This document shows, piece by piece, positions 29,065-40,924 of a stretch of 64,000 nt of DNA (its first letter is position 1; every line of letters begins with the position of its first letter). Origin of the DNA: Rana temporaria (Eukaryota > Chordata > Amphibia > Anura > Ranidae). Under the pieces are notes generated by a model. It searched no databases. It was not told the DNA's origin and worked only from the letters and a program-made list of their open reading frames with translations. The stretch spans positions 100,804,157 to 100,868,156 of the forward strand of contig NC_053497.1 in NCBI RefSeq assembly GCF_905171775.1. Direction: 5' to 3'. A program made the translations under genes and the position numbers.

Positions 29065-30437
29065 GGCCCCCTACCGCCAGGCCAACAGAGAGGCAGGACT
29101 GCCTCAGGAGGAGAACACTGTGAGTAGGCCCTGGGCCACCTTTCCCTGACTGTCACACCCCTTCCAATACAATGCACCATGTGCGGTTAAAAATGGGATC
29201 TCAGCGTCCTCTTTGCTTCCTTTTCCTGGGTCAGTTCATTCAGAAGAGCGTGATGACGTCGGGATGCAGGCCACCCAATACAATGCACATGGTGCATTGT
29301 ATTGGGCTCGTTTTTCTTTGAATATCTATAAGTGCAATACATTTTCTTCATATTAAATCTGTTTTGCAAAGTTGCACTATGGGCCCCTTTCTCTCTTTTT
29401 GCATTTGAGACATCCATTCGTTTTGGTTGATTGCATCTGATCCGAGGCAGCCCCAGCATACAGTCGTTTGGGTGACTTTAAAATAATTCGTGCTCAGCCT
29501 GACCACCGTTTGTGGTCAGCACGTCTGGTAAGGAGATCATATTTCTCTCACTTGGGTGTACCCTTGGTGGAAGGTGGTGCCAATATTAGAATACCCTCTA
29601 TTGGAAGACTTTTTGGAATTCACTTTTCACGAATGCTTTTTTCAGACACTTGGTAATTTCTTTATGGACATTCACTATTTATTTTATTTGAGTTTGGAGT
29701 TATCCATTTCTATTTTTGTACCAGTGTTTTATTCATATAATTTTATGGACAGTCATTATCATTATTTTCTATATCGGTGACATATTTATTTTATGTAGTT
29801 ACTCAAGGCACACGATAGTCATTATTGCAGTATTCACTTGCATTTGTTATTATTTATCAGTATTATTCTCTCTGATTCATAATATTATCACAGCCAATCA
29901 TGTTCACACTAATTGGTTTATAGTGTTTATTTTACACTATTTATTCACTTATTTATAATTTTGGATTATTATCAGAATTTTCACTTATATTGGTTTCGGG
30001 CTGACCTCTATGCCTGACAGGAGCATAGAGGCAACACGGACATTACACTGGCAATCCCCGGGCCCCCATCGTGCCACGTTGCTTTGCAAGGGCGACTGAC
30101 ACTGCAGCCTGACATTCTGGTGGTCCCCTGAGAACACAGCATAAAGCTGAGAATCTAACGACCTGTGGTAACTGTCGGAAACAGCTCCTGATCGCTGAAT
30201 ACTGGGAGGCCTGACACCATCACCATCCAGAATGCCTGCACCTACCCAAAGCCCCGGCGAACGATTTGCATATTAAGCAGGGTTGAAGGGGGGTAGGGGG
30301 GTTGGGGGGCCAGGAGTCAATGCCAACCACCACACTGAATGTGAGCCCGCGATCATGGACCCTGAGTGTCTCTCACACGAAACGATTGATGCAGGAGAGA
30401 CAGGACATAATCTCCCATCAGGTGACATCCTCTAGGG
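29065..30437 (+). other. L1-C spacer, probably holding a further insertion
   Basis: The region 29150-30000 differs from its flanks in being very AT-rich and non-coding. It starts near a palindrome at 29273-29309 (CCCAATACAATGCAC-ATG-GTGCATTGTATTGGG in two arms). The same CAATACAATGCAC text occurs at 29167-29179. This may be an inserted element, but no clear ends were found. 30001-30437 is G-rich spacer. Confidence 0.4.
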
Positions 30438-30596
30438 CAGGGATATGCATTTAGCGGACCTTCAGCTGTTGTGAAACTACAAGTCCTATCATGCCTCTGC
30501 CTCTGGGTGTAATTCTTGGGGTTGTCAGAGTATTGATAAGCCTCATGGGACTTGTAGTTCTGCAACAGATGGAGGTCCGCTAATTGCATATCCTTG
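30438..30596. mobile_element. Small hAT MITE with perfect 8-bp duplication
   Basis: The ends CAGGGATATGCATTTAGC and (inverted) CTAATTGCATATCCTTG enclose 159 bases. CTCTAGGG occurs on both sides (30430-30437 and 30597-30604). The two arms are similar throughout (GCGGACCT[TC]CA..TGTTG...ACTACAAGTCC), so the single strand would fold into one long hairpin. Confidence 0.82.
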
Positions 30597-30956
30597 CTCT
30601 AGGGGGAGGGGACAGGGGACACTATTGCTCCGGTTACAGGGCAGGGGGGTTGACCTAGGAAGAGGGGGTAATTGAACTCACTTAGTGGGGCCCCTATCAT
30701 ACTTAAATATCCAATGTGGGCCGCTGCCGATAATGGGGGGGCTGCTTCATAGTCTGGGGGTCGCTTCAGTGCTTCTTGACGCATACAGCACTCTCACCGC
30801 CCAACCGATGCCTTCATGGGGGGAAACGGGAGGGATCTGCAACTCCAGTTTCTCAGTCGGGGATGGGAAGGAATGCCCAATGCACCTGTTTAATATGTTA
30901 TACTACTGTCTAGTTGTTAATACTGTTTTCAACATTTGCTGCCTTAGCTCTGTTAT

Positions 30957-33900
30957 ATGCTTAAAATGTTTTGGATTCTGAATATAGTCTCACTGAATGC
31001 AAAAGGCCTTGATACACATGAGAAGAGACGAATGTTGCTTCATGATATGCGACGCATGAAAGCGGATATCGTCCTTTTACAAGAAACACACTTTAGAGAA
31101 AATACTCTGCCGATACTTAAGAACAGATATTTCCCCACAGTATACCACTCCACGTACACTGCGGCTAAATCAAGAGGGGTCTCCATCCTAATTTCAGCTA
31201 AGATACCCTGGACGCAAATAGAAGCTGGGACTGACACGGAGGGTAGATACCTATTCCTGAAGGGTCGGATTGGTGACGTACAGGTGACCCTTGCGAACCT
31301 GTATGCCTCAAACGACCACCAGGACGGGTTCCTAAAGCACCACCTAGCACAGCTTACACGATTCTCAGAGGGACAACTAATCGTGGGAGGGGACCTTAAC
31401 ATACCTTGACGCAGACAGAGGACACTTCCTCTGGGACGTCCTCAACCTCGTGAGACACGCGCAAACGTATTTGCACTGCTCTACGCTACGCGCAATTGGT
31501 AGACGCCTGGCGACTATTCCATCCAGGAGAGAGGGATTACACATTATTTTCCAGACCACACCAGACGTATTCACGTATTGACTATTTCCTGATCCCCCAA
31601 GCAATCAAAGACACCACCATAGGGTCAATCACATGGTCAGACCATGCCCGATAACCCTGCAATACACCATTTCTGACATCCGTACAGCGTAAAGATCACC
31701 GTGGAGACTTAACAAAAGCTTACTTCAGGACCCGGAAGTCTTAGCAGACGTAACGAGAGAGAGAACAATACTTTGACTTTAACACCACTCCTGAAGGTGT
31801 TTCAGGGTGTCATGGATATGCAATAAAGTCTGACAGCTTACCTGTCTCCATGTGTTCATTAGAGGCCTGACCCTCTTTCTGGCTCTCTTTTATCACCTTC
31901 CTCCCTGTATGGCTCCACCCCAGGCCATCCCAGGAAGCCTATATTAACCACTGCACTGCTAGTCTGCGGTGCTGTTCAACTTTGTTTGTAGCTTGTTCCT
32001 GTCTGCCGTGTGCTAGTTTATCCTTTCTGTGTACTGAGTTTGGCTCGTCTCTGACTTCTCCTGTTTACCTGTTTCCCTGACTCTTGGCCTGTTCCTTGAT
32101 TACCCTTGTCTGCCTGTTGCCCTGACCTCGGCTTACCCATCACTATCGCTTGTCCTGCTTGCTGCTTCCCCTCTCTCCCTGCGGAGCGTGACCTAGGGGA
32201 TCCCAGGGGTCGCGACCTGGATCCAGCTGCGGCGAAGGCCATCCTCACCACTAGAGGCTCTGGTGAACACAAAGCTGGGTCTTAGACTCCGCACCCTGGG
32301 GAATCTTGGGTTCACGCTTCCTCTCTGATAGCAGCAGTCGGCTATAGGGTTCACTACCCTGTGGTGCATCCCTGACCCCAATGGGGTGCACTTGTCACCT
32401 GGCCACAGGTGACCTGACACAGGGGTTGGTATAGGAAACACACAAGGCTGTGATTCGCGGTGTGCTTACTAAGCATGGCTCCTGAAGCAAACGACAGAGA
32501 ACAATACAACTGACCTCCCTGTTACACAAACTACAATCAGTAGAGGCGACTCACAAGCAGACCCCAACCAGACAATTAAAAATTGAACTTGACACTATCC
32601 GCACACAAATCACAGATCTATTACACTTCAAAGCCAAAGCAGCACCTCAGATCTGTCGGGAAAAAATATACGAATTGGGCAACAAGTGCGGGAGACTCTT
32701 GGCCCAGTCCCTACGAGCACAAAAACTAGCAACTTATATACCACACATAGTATCATTTACAGGGCGGAAAGCTTCTCTGCCCCAACACATTACACAGGAA
32801 TTCAGGTCCTTCTATAACTCCCTATACAACCTGACCACGCCACAACGCACCCAAGACATGACATCGGAATACATAGCCTCATCCCTCATGCCATCCCTAC
32901 CAGCTGATGCTAAAGAACTGCTGAAAGAACCAATCACGTTACCAGAACTTCAACTAGCACTAAGTAACGCCAAAACGGGTAAAGCCCCGTGCCCGGATGG
33001 AGTTACCATCCCGTACTACAAGACCTTGTTCCCCTCGCTGGGCCACCACCTAGTAAAACTATTTAATGACCTTAGCTTGGGGGCAAAAGTACACATATCC
33101 ACGTTACAAGCCCAAATGTCGGTGATACCCAAAGAAGGTAAAGACCCGGCCCGATGTGGAAGCTACCACCCTATATCCCTCTTAAACACCGACCTTAAAC
33201 TATTTACCGAAATCATAGCCTCCATATTGCAACAACACCTCGGACCTTGGGTACGCACATCCCCCCCAAACTTTCCCAACTGTTCAAACGTAACTTCCCA
33301 CCCCTCCTCAAAAACGCCCAAAACCTACTAAAACAATGGACCGGTGGCCTACACTCCTGGTTCGGCCACTGTAATATCCTCAAAATTACGATTTTATCCA
33401 AGTTTCTCTACCTTCTACAAGCCCTCCCTGTTCATATATTGGCGGGCTACTTCAAACAAATACACTCAGTATTCATTACGTTCCTGTGGGCCGGGAAAAG
33501 ACCCCATCTCCACAGGAATATACTCTCCCTCCAAAAGCACTAAGATGGCCTTGCGATGCCAGAGATTCACACCTACTACCGAAAGATACATCTAAGTAGG
33601 CTTATAGACTGGTGCCGACATAAAGACACCAAGCTGTGGACACAGCTAGAACAGGCGCAGAGTGAGACCCCCCTTCATAGAGCGCCATGGTGCTATGATG
33701 CTATTCTACCATATCTCAAACGACTTCCGCTGATAGGAAACACCATCAAACACCCAATTTGAACCAGGCATGCGAGACAAGAAGTTCCGCGCTCTAAGTG
33801 AGGCAGGATTACACCAAGCCTCTCATTTCAGCTAAATAGGTCGCTGGAAAACAATAACGGAACTCTCGGATCTTGGCGGCCAGTACCGCCTTGACTTCAT

Positions 33901-34660
33901 GAGAGCTCTAGAGCTTTGCCACTTTCTTAATAGCATACCACCCCCCCAACGCTACCAACCAACCTCTCACTACACTGGAAGAGCTGTGCACAGAGACAGG
34001 AGTGTTGCCTCACTCGCTGTCTCTCATGTATAACATGCTAATCACACCACCAGGGGAATATCTGCTTCCAAGCCTCAGTAAATGGGAAAGAGACCTAAAC
34101 TGCCATTTTTCCACCAACAAAAAACAACACATCCTCAACTTCACACACAAATCCTCCCTATGCACCAAAATACAGGAGACCACAGCAGGACAGGACCTCA
34201 GCTCTATTAAGTAAATTATTTCCTACAACGGATCTTTGCTGGCGCTGCCAGGAGGAAAAAAGCACCTTGCTACACATTTTCTGGTCCTGCCCCCAGAACC
34301 AAAACTTCTGGGGAGAGGTCCGCTGGATAGTTAAAAAATGTACAGACCGAAATGTGTCGGATGACCCGGCATACTTCCTCCTACATGCTAACGACACCCC
34401 TGCTCGTGTCTACAAAAATCAGTTGTACACCACTTACTAGATGCTGCCAAAGCCTGCATTCCGCTTCTATGGAGAACCCCTCATCCGCCGACTATTAAAT
34501 CCTGGCTCAAAAAAGAAGATGACATTAATAAAATGGAAGACCTGGTCTTAACGAACCAAGATAGGCGAGAAACATATTCGAACACATGGCAACTATGGAA
34601 TATATTTAAATATTCAGAAGAAGGACAAGACCTTAGAGGAGAAGACCCGATTACCTGAGA
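30957..34660 (+). pseudogene. L1-C ORF2 remnant, reverse-transcriptase core deleted
   Basis: An intact first frame (30957-31409) encodes the endonuclease start with VSLNAKGLDTHEKRR, VLLQETHF, a SRGVSILIS block and VGGDLNIP, followed by shifted YSRIDYFLIPQ and SITWSDHAP-type text up to about 31660. After the solo LTR, 32675-33240 gives the RT beginning (KAPCPDGVTIPYYKT, SYHPISLLNTDLKLF). At about 33247 the text jumps to a post-RT block (PKLSQLFKRNFPPLL, FITFLWAGKRP), so the YADD region is deleted. The C-terminal C-x2-C-x7-H-x4-C motif (CWRCQEEKSTLLHIFWSC) is at 34230-34292. Many stops and shifts are present. Confidence 0.8.
31808..32419 (+). mobile_element. Solo LTR of the Tf1/sushi-like Gypsy family
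   Basis: The 612-bp unit matches the LTRs at 21358-21987 and 24332-24932 from TGTCATGGATATGC to GGTGACCTGACA. It is flanked by CAGGG (31803-31807 and 32420-32424). The TATA box (31940) is 31 bases before GCTGTTCAACT. It lies in L1-C ORF2, past the endonuclease. Confidence 0.92.
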
Positions 34661-35190
34661 ACTACTTACTCGACACAGAGATTTCCCTTCCTGGGATATA
34701 TACCACACACTGAAATAATAATGTCTTCTAGACATTTAGGAGAGTCCATGTTCATACGTCCACCCACCTCCACCTGTACAATCCCTTTCTATCATCTCTC
34801 ACTATCTCTCTGTACTTTAGGGGTCTGCTCTTCTTTATTACTGTTGTATGTTTAGAAAAACACAGGGGACTGAATCCGCAGTGATATAGCATATGGGATT
34901 ACCACGTCCAGAAACACTAGACACCCATATAGGCATGTAGATATCCAACGGTGAGCGGTTGGGCCAACCCCATGGGGAGGCCTAGCCGAGAGCACCGTCA
35001 CATCTAATCAGCCTCCAATGGCAGATCAGCTTAGAATCAGGATGAAACTTACATCACTTATATTCAAATCTTGTAATCTATGCACATGTATCTTTATCTG
35101 TACCATTGTTGCTTTGCTTGTTTTGTTATTGTGGTCTCTGTGGACCGGTTTCCTGATATAAATAAAAATAAAAATTAAATAAAAAAATAA
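34661..35190 (+). other. L1-C 3' UTR and A-rich tail
   Basis: Non-coding sequence leads to an interrupted A-rich tail (AATAAAAATAAAAATTAAAT, 35161-35180). AATAAA-like hexamers are present within the tail. Confidence 0.6.
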
Positions 35191-36129
35191 ACAGGAAAGG
35201 GATATAAAAAGATATCCAAGGAATTGAGAATGTCAATTAGCAGTGTTCAAACTCTAATCAAGAAGTGGAAAAAGAGGGGTTCTGTTGAAACCAAACCACG
35301 GTCCTGTAGACTTGAAATTTGGTGGTGGGAGTGTCATGGTCTGGGGCTGCCTGAGTGCTGTGCCACTGGGGAGCTACAGTTCATTGAGGGAACCATGAAT
35401 GCCAACATATATATGTATTTTAACATACTGAAGCAGAGCAGGATCCCCTTCCTTCGGAGACTGGGACGCAGGGCAGTATTCCAACATGATAACGACCCCA
35501 AACACACCTCCAAGACGACCACTGCCTTCCTGAAGAAGCTGAGGGTAAAGGTGATGGACTGGCAAAGCATGTCTCTAGACCTAAACCCTATTGAGCATCT
35601 GTGGAGTGCTAATACTGTGACAGGAAAGTAATGTGCATGAGGAGAAGTGTCCTGGAGGTGAAAGTCTGCAGGGATGGTGCAGAGGTGGAAAATGTTCTGA
35701 AGTGCAGCTGTCAAGATTAGAGTCCACCTTTTTTTGTCTTAATTGAGGAAATGCGAATGTAATGAGTGAACTGCTATAACATTGTAAACACTAATTCATC
35801 CTATGAGCATCCCATATCCCTTTCCCCAACCAAGTTCAATCCCCCAAATAAAAACACAAAACAAAACAAAATAATTTTCGTTGTCTACAAATTGTAACGT
35901 ATGGATGTCTGGCAGCAGGGTGAATATGCGTGGATTTAGTAACTCGTAGCAACGCACCACTACATCAATTTATAACTTTTTTTAAATGCGTTTTTCTGGA
36001 TATTTTTGTTGTTATTCTGTCCCTCACTGTTAAAATAAACCTACCATAAAAATTATAGACTGATCATTTCTTTGTCAGTGGGCAAATGTACAAAATCAGC
36101 AGGGGATCAAAAACTTTTTTCCCTCACTG
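35191..36129 (+). mobile_element. Chimeric Tc1 element, right part from a different Tc1 family
   Basis: 35191-35310 continues the left part's transposase (YKKISKELRMSISSVQTLIKKWKKRGSVE). Near 35310 it switches to another family's catalytic region: EIWWWECHGLGLPECC, then AVFQHDNDPKHTSKTT and SLDLNPIEHLWS. The right terminal repeat, GATCAAAAACTTTTTTCCCTCACTG (36106-36129) before TA, is that of a Tc1 family beginning CAGTGAGGGAAAAAAG. It is not the partner of the left end (CAGTTGTGCTCATAAG). The first catalytic Asp region is missing at the joint. Confidence 0.75.
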
Positions 36130-36131
36130 TA

Positions 36132-37167
36132 GATAGTGTTTTTTGTAATCTGACATGGATGTCTCCATGCCTAATGCAAGTAGTTATTGTAGTAGTGCAA
36201 GTGAGATGGCTTGCTAGGGAAGGCAAAAGTAACATAGCATATGACCGAAGATACTGCTGTTCTTTCTGCAAATGTTTACTGTGGACATTTCTGAGTACAA
36301 AAGTCCTGAAAAAGGGTCATATTGCTCAACTTTGTAAAGACCTTGTGGATGGTTACTGTAGCTCCATTGGGTTAAACCTACATGTTGTAATATGTTTTCC
36401 ATTAGCAACTATTCAAAGCAGAGGTAAAGTCACAAAAATAAATATTAGGTAAGATACTGTAGATTTTATGGATAGTCTACATTTTCAGAATGTTCCCTTT
36501 TCTTTCCTGTTATAACAGTGAGTGCATAGTCCAGTTATAGGCACCAGTGTATGACTAGGCTGTCCAATGCTCTATAACTGGTTAGGCTGCAGTTCCAAAT
36601 GTGCAGATGACATCTGGGATGAGGAGTTTGTCTGTTACTCTTGTAACATTCAGCATACAGCACTGGATTAGGAGGGCATATAGTACATTTTCATTAAAAG
36701 AAAAGGGTATTTTGAAATGATTGTAAACCCTCACCATCTAAAGCAACCCATTCAGTTTCAAATTGAAATAAAAAGCAAAACATGTATGTATAGGTATACA
36801 AAAACATTATAAATACCCTTTTTAGTAATCACATTCCCTCTATTCTCAGCTGCATAAGAACTGAGGGGCAGAGGAGAATCTGCAGCACACTGATCTTCCC
36901 AGTGAAAGACTGTGTAGGGGGGCATGTCAAGACAAATCTGATCATTGGAGGAACGCAGACTGGGTTCCCAGCACAGCTAGAGAACTGACCACAATGTGTT
37001 TTCCTGCTTAGTGTGGTCAGTTTTTAATAGAAAAATAGGTTGACTGGCAGGAACACCAGGGATTTCACACAAGGGAAGCAATACAAAGAGAATAGGATAC
37101 TTTTTCATACAAGTACATGGTACAGCAGGCACACATCAGGAATATGAAATGTTGAGTTTACAAACGT
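36132..37167. other. Stretch without recognised features
   Basis: About 1 kb has no ORF with domain signal and no clear repeat ends. A 126-codon ORF starting at 36072 overlaps the Tc1 terminal repeat and is treated as chance. Confidence 0.5.
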
Positions 37168-37550
37168 ATTAAAGTGATTGTAAAGTGTTGTTTAAAAAAT
37201 AAAATAGAAATAACAAACATGTTATGATTACCTCCTCTATGCAGTTGGTTTTGCACAGAGCAGCCCGGATTCTCCTCTTCTCTGGTCCTTCTTTGCTGTT
37301 CCTGGCCCCTCTCTCCTATTGAGTGCCCCCACAGTCAGCAGCTTCCTATGGGGTCACTAGAGCCGAGTCACAGCTCCATGTATCCATTCAGACACAGAGC
37401 CCCGACCTGTCCCACCCTCTCTCTCCCCTGATTGGCTGACTAACTTTGACAGCCGTTGGAGCCAATGGCGCCGCTACTGTGTCTCAGCCAGTCAGGAGGA
37501 CTGTCCCAGATGGCTTAGACATTCGTTGACATCACTGGAGAGAGATCTAA
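37168..37550 (-). mobile_element. Half of a TTAA-flanked element (same family as 2187 and 60287)
   Basis: It begins TTAAAGTGATTGTAAAG and matches 60287-60735 in the opposite orientation, including the AGCAGCCCGGATT[CT] and GACACAGAGCCCCGACC regions. The far end is missing after the MITE insertion at 37551. Confidence 0.6.
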
Positions 37551-37886
37551 TGCCTCGTTTCCACTGAGCGGATCGGTTCGGGTCGCTTAGAATTGAACGG
37601 GTTAGAATGGTCCGGTCTATTCTGCAGAGCATTTCCACTGCAAATAGGACCATCTGGGACCATGCAAGGTTTAGAAAAAAAGCCTAGCACATCCACCAAT
37701 CAGTGAGATGTATTTGTAGGTCCGCCCTAATGGAACCGTTCCATTCTCTATGGCCCCACATCTGAAGCAGGACCCAGAATGGTCCGGTACGGTTCGTTTT
37801 TATGGCACGCTTTCATAATGGAAACACCCAAAAAAGCGTACCGTACCGAATTGTACCGAACCGATCCGCTCAGTGGAAACGAGGCA
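37551..37886. mobile_element. Harbinger-like MITE with TAA duplication
   Basis: Long, nearly perfect inverted ends (TGCCTCGTTTCCACTGAGCG and its complement) run 30 bases or more, through CGGATCGGTTCGG. TAA lies on both sides (37548-37550 and 37887-37889). The interior is rich in GGACC/GGTCC words. No coding capacity. Confidence 0.82.
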
Positions 37887-37889
37887 TAA

Positions 37890-38316
37890 AGGCCCGTACA
37901 CACGATTGGATATTCCGACAACAATTGCTTGATGGACGTGTTTTATCGGATAATCCGATCTTCTGTATGCTCCATCGGACAATTGTTGTCAGAATTTCCG
38001 ACAACAAATGTTGGATGGCCATGCTCTCAAATTGTCCGACAACAAATGTGTTCTGTCGGATTATCCGATTGTGTGTACAGAAGTCAGTCGGACTAAAATC
38101 CAAAGTACAAACACGCATGCTCCAAACCAATGCTAACCATAACACATTATTAGCAGAAGTTGCCCAAAGAGTGGCACTAAAGAGCAGAAAAAACACATCG
38201 TTTTGTGAATTTTGGCTGAAAAAGTTCTGCCCTCTGTATGCAGTTCACGGCCAACGCCAATTTGGACAAAAATCCACAGATTTGTCCAATGGAAATCCAA
38301 TCGTGTATACAAGGCT
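37890..38316. mobile_element. GTACACACGAT-family MITE with TAA duplication
   Basis: The ends AGGCCCGTACACACGATTGG and the inverted TCGTGTATACAAGGCT are flanked by TAA (37887-37889 and 38317-38319). The left TAA is shared with the previous MITE, so the two elements are only three bases apart. Subterminal repeats of the TCCGACAACAA[AT] word occur four times (37914-38050). Related copies are at 6842-7172 (reversed), 40925-41322 and 60917-61335. Confidence 0.82.
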
Positions 38317-38343
38317 TAAGAAGAGTATTTTGTGTAAATGTTA

Positions 38344-38756
38344 GCCCCCTTTCACACTGAGGCCGTTTTCAGGCATTTTAGCGCTACAAATAGCCTCTAA
38401 ATAGCGCCCTAAAACTGCCACCCATTAATTTCAGTGTCTTTTCACACTGGGGCAGTGCGATTGCAGGACTTTAGGAAAGGTCCTGCGAGCAGAATCTTTG
38501 GGGTGGTTTGGAAGCGATGTATACAGTACAGCGCTCCCAAAACGCCCTGCCCATTGAAATGAATGGGCAGCGCTTCCAAAACACCTGAAAATCGATTTGG
38601 AAGCACTGCAACACAGGAGTTTTTAACCCCCTTTTTTGTGTTTAAAAGCGACCCGCTAGTGGCCGAAAAGCACCACTTAAACATCGCTAAAGCGCTGCTA
38701 AAACGAGCGCTGCTTTAACGCTAACGGTGGTCGCGGCCCCAGTGTGAAAGGGGTCT
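38344..38756. mobile_element. MITE with CCCCTTTCACACTG ends
   Basis: The left end GCCCCCTTTCACACTGAGGCC and the inverted right end GGCCCCAGTGTGAAAGGGG are good complements. TTA precedes and TAA follows. The interior has many GCGCT and AGCGC words. The element is in the same style as 714-1120. Confidence 0.75.
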
Positions 38757-39595
38757 AAGGGATTTGTTAACAGATTTCGATTAAATCTTTAACAATACAT
38801 TTGTTGCTCTTGGCAATGTTCTATCTTATAAAACTTAAATAGATCATAATAAAAAAAAAACGGTTCCCACCTTTGTTTAGGTTGTAGGTCCTTGAAACAT
38901 TTGGCTGATCCACTCATTCCCTTCCTAATTGTTAACAGAATGCTTTTACACATGTCAGGTTGGTGTGATGTGTTTTCACTTTTGCTGGTGAGGAAACAAA
39001 GACCACAATTATCCATTAGTAGCATAGGGACTCCTGCAGACCTGGAATCCAGCAAAGGTCAGTACAATATTTATATTGGACTGTTTTTGAGGTGTGAAAG
39101 TGAAAAGGATATGATCATGATTTCATGGATTAATAACATAGTGTCAGGTTATCAAAGAGTTTTATAAACTCCCACAGCAGCTGAAGTAGCCAAGATCCCC
39201 TTTTCTGATTTGTATCAGATGGAATTCTGGGAGACCCAAAGAAGTTCTCGGAAATAAATATGAATGTAGTTTTCTCAACATTAAACCCATAAGTATTATC
39301 TTTACACAAGGCGGAAAGACACATTTTTTACTGAATATGTTTTATAACATTCTAATTGGATAAAAGAGTAATAGTCCCATTTCAAAAATAGACTTCTTGT
39401 GTTGCTGCACCATTAACTGTTTGTTTTTCTGTCAAGGGAGCACAGAGATCGGTGCATCCTGCTGCACACAAATCAGAAAGAACCAGGGGACCTAGCAGAA
39501 TGGTACAAGGAAAGTCAATTGGGGCCTGTTGATCAGAAGGCTTCACTTTCCTGTTGGTGGCTGTGAGAAATGCCTTCGTACTGGCATTTGTACAT
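38757..39595. other. Stretch without a confirmed feature
   Basis: About 840 bases. One segment (38881-39057) is open for 58 codons on the plus strand between an AG and a GTCAGT, and also open on the minus strand. I did not recognise either product and do not call an exon. Confidence 0.4.
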
Positions 39596-39598
39596 TAG

Positions 39599-40160
39599 GG
39601 CCCAGATTCTTAGAGAAGATACGATGGCGTATCTCCAGATACGCCGTCGTATCTCTGCGTCCGGCCGGTCGTATCTATGCGCCTGATTCTTAGAATCAGT
39701 TACGCATAGATATCTGTTAGATCCGACAGGCGTAAGTCTCTTCAGTGCGGCGTAACAATGTGTGGCCGTCGTTCCCGCGTCGAAATTTGAAAAAGTTACG
39801 TCGTTTGCGTAAGTCGTCCGTGAATGGGGCTGGACGTCATTTACATTCACGTCGAAACCAATGACGTCCTTGCGACGTACTTTGGAGCAATGCACACTGG
39901 GAAATTCCACGGACGGCGCATGCGCCGTTCGGGAAAAACGTCAATCACGTCGGGTCACAGTACATTTACATAAAACACTCCCCCCTGATCCAAATTTGAA
40001 TTAGGCGGGCTTACGCCGGCCGATTTACGCTACGCCGCCGCAACTTACGGAGCAAGTGCTTTGAGAATACAGCACTTGCCCGTCTAAGTTGCGGCGGCGT
40101 AACGTAAATCGGATACGTTACGCCGCCGCAGAGATACGCCGCTGGACGAGAATCTGGCCC
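39599..40160. mobile_element. GGGCCAGATTC-family MITE, TAG duplication
   Basis: The ends GGCCCAGATTCTTAGAG and the inverted CGAGAATCTGGCCC are flanked by TAG (39596-39598 and 40161-40163). Next to the left end is the GATACG[AT][TC]GGCGTATC palindrome, and next to the right end are GTTACGCCGCCGCA repeats. CpG density is very high (for example 39760-40150). Confidence 0.8.
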
Positions 40161-40243
40161 TAGGATTTCTGTATGCAAGATGCAACAAGGAACCAGCAAT
40201 GTGTGTTCACACAGGTGTTATAGGACCACCATACTACCAAATA

Positions 40244-40870
40244 ATAGTTACATAGTTACATAGTTAGTCAGGTTGAAAAAAGACACAAGTCCATCCAGTT
40301 CAACCACAAAAAAAAAAAAAAAACACAATGCAATCCCATACACCCAACTCCATACCCACAGTTGATCCAGGGGAAGGCAAAAAACCCTAGCAGAGCATGA
40401 TCCAATTTGCTGCAGCAGGGGAAAAAATTCCTTCCTGATCCCCCGAGAGGCAATCGGATTTACCCTGGATCAACTATACCTATAAATATTAGTACTCAGT
40501 TATATTCTGTACATTTAGGAAAGAATCCAGGCCTTTCCTAAAGCAGTCTACTGAGCTGGCCAGAACCACCTCTGGAGGGAGTCTGTTCCACATTTTCACA
40601 GCTCTTACTGTGAAGAAACCTTTCCGTATTCGGAGATTAAATCTCTTTTCCTCTAGACGTAGAGAGTGCCCCCTTGTCCTCAGGGTTGACCGTAAAGTGA
40701 ATAACTCAACACCAAGTTCACTATATGAACCCCTTATATATTTGTACATGTTGATCATATCCCCCCTTATTCTCCTCTTCTCAAGAGTGAATAAGTTCAG
40801 TTCTTCTAATCTTTCCTCATAGCTGAGCTCCTCCATTCCTCTTACCACTACAGTAACACCTGGATGAAAA
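40244..40870 (-). mobile_element. 3' end of a CR1/Rex1-like LINE
   Basis: On the minus strand, 40501-40860 encodes the C-terminus typical of CR1/Rex1/L2-group polymerases: MEELSYEERLEELNLFTLEKRR, DMINMYKYIRG, RTRGHSLRLEEKRFNLRIRK, FFTVRAVKMWNRLPPEVV and FRKGLDSFL. The 3' UTR follows, with GGGGGATCAGGAAGGAA, and it ends in copies of an ACTATGTA octamer (complement of TACATAGT, 40250-40266), the microsatellite-type tail of such LINEs. The rest of the element is absent. It is one of thousands of 5'-truncated copies in such genomes (known for the family). Confidence 0.75.
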
Positions 40871-40924
40871 AATAAAGCGCTGATAAGGTTGAATGTGTTC
40901 CCTGTACATATCTTAAGGTTTAAT

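Larger units (their letters stand above)
27988..35190 (+). mobile_element. Second L1 family (L1-C), degenerate, inserted in the Tc1 element
   Basis: It runs from a G-rich start (GATGGGGGCATGGCCTGGAC) through a damaged ORF1 (28086-29064), a 1.9-kb spacer and a damaged ORF2 (30957-34660) to an A-rich tail (35160-35190). An 11-13-bp duplication brackets it. The leader is only about 100 bases and lacks the YY1-like site of L1-B. The proteins are only distantly similar to L1-B. Later insertions are a hAT MITE and a Gypsy solo LTR. It cannot be active. Confidence 0.85.

Noticed and set aside
28461..29180. 239-codon minus-strand ORF
   Set aside because: It lies opposite the L1-C ORF1 remnant, whose L1 ORF1p motifs run on the plus strand.
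38881..39057. Possible internal exon of 177 bases
   Set aside because: It is open on both strands, the acceptor tract is poor, the donor is GTCAGT, and no homology was recognised.
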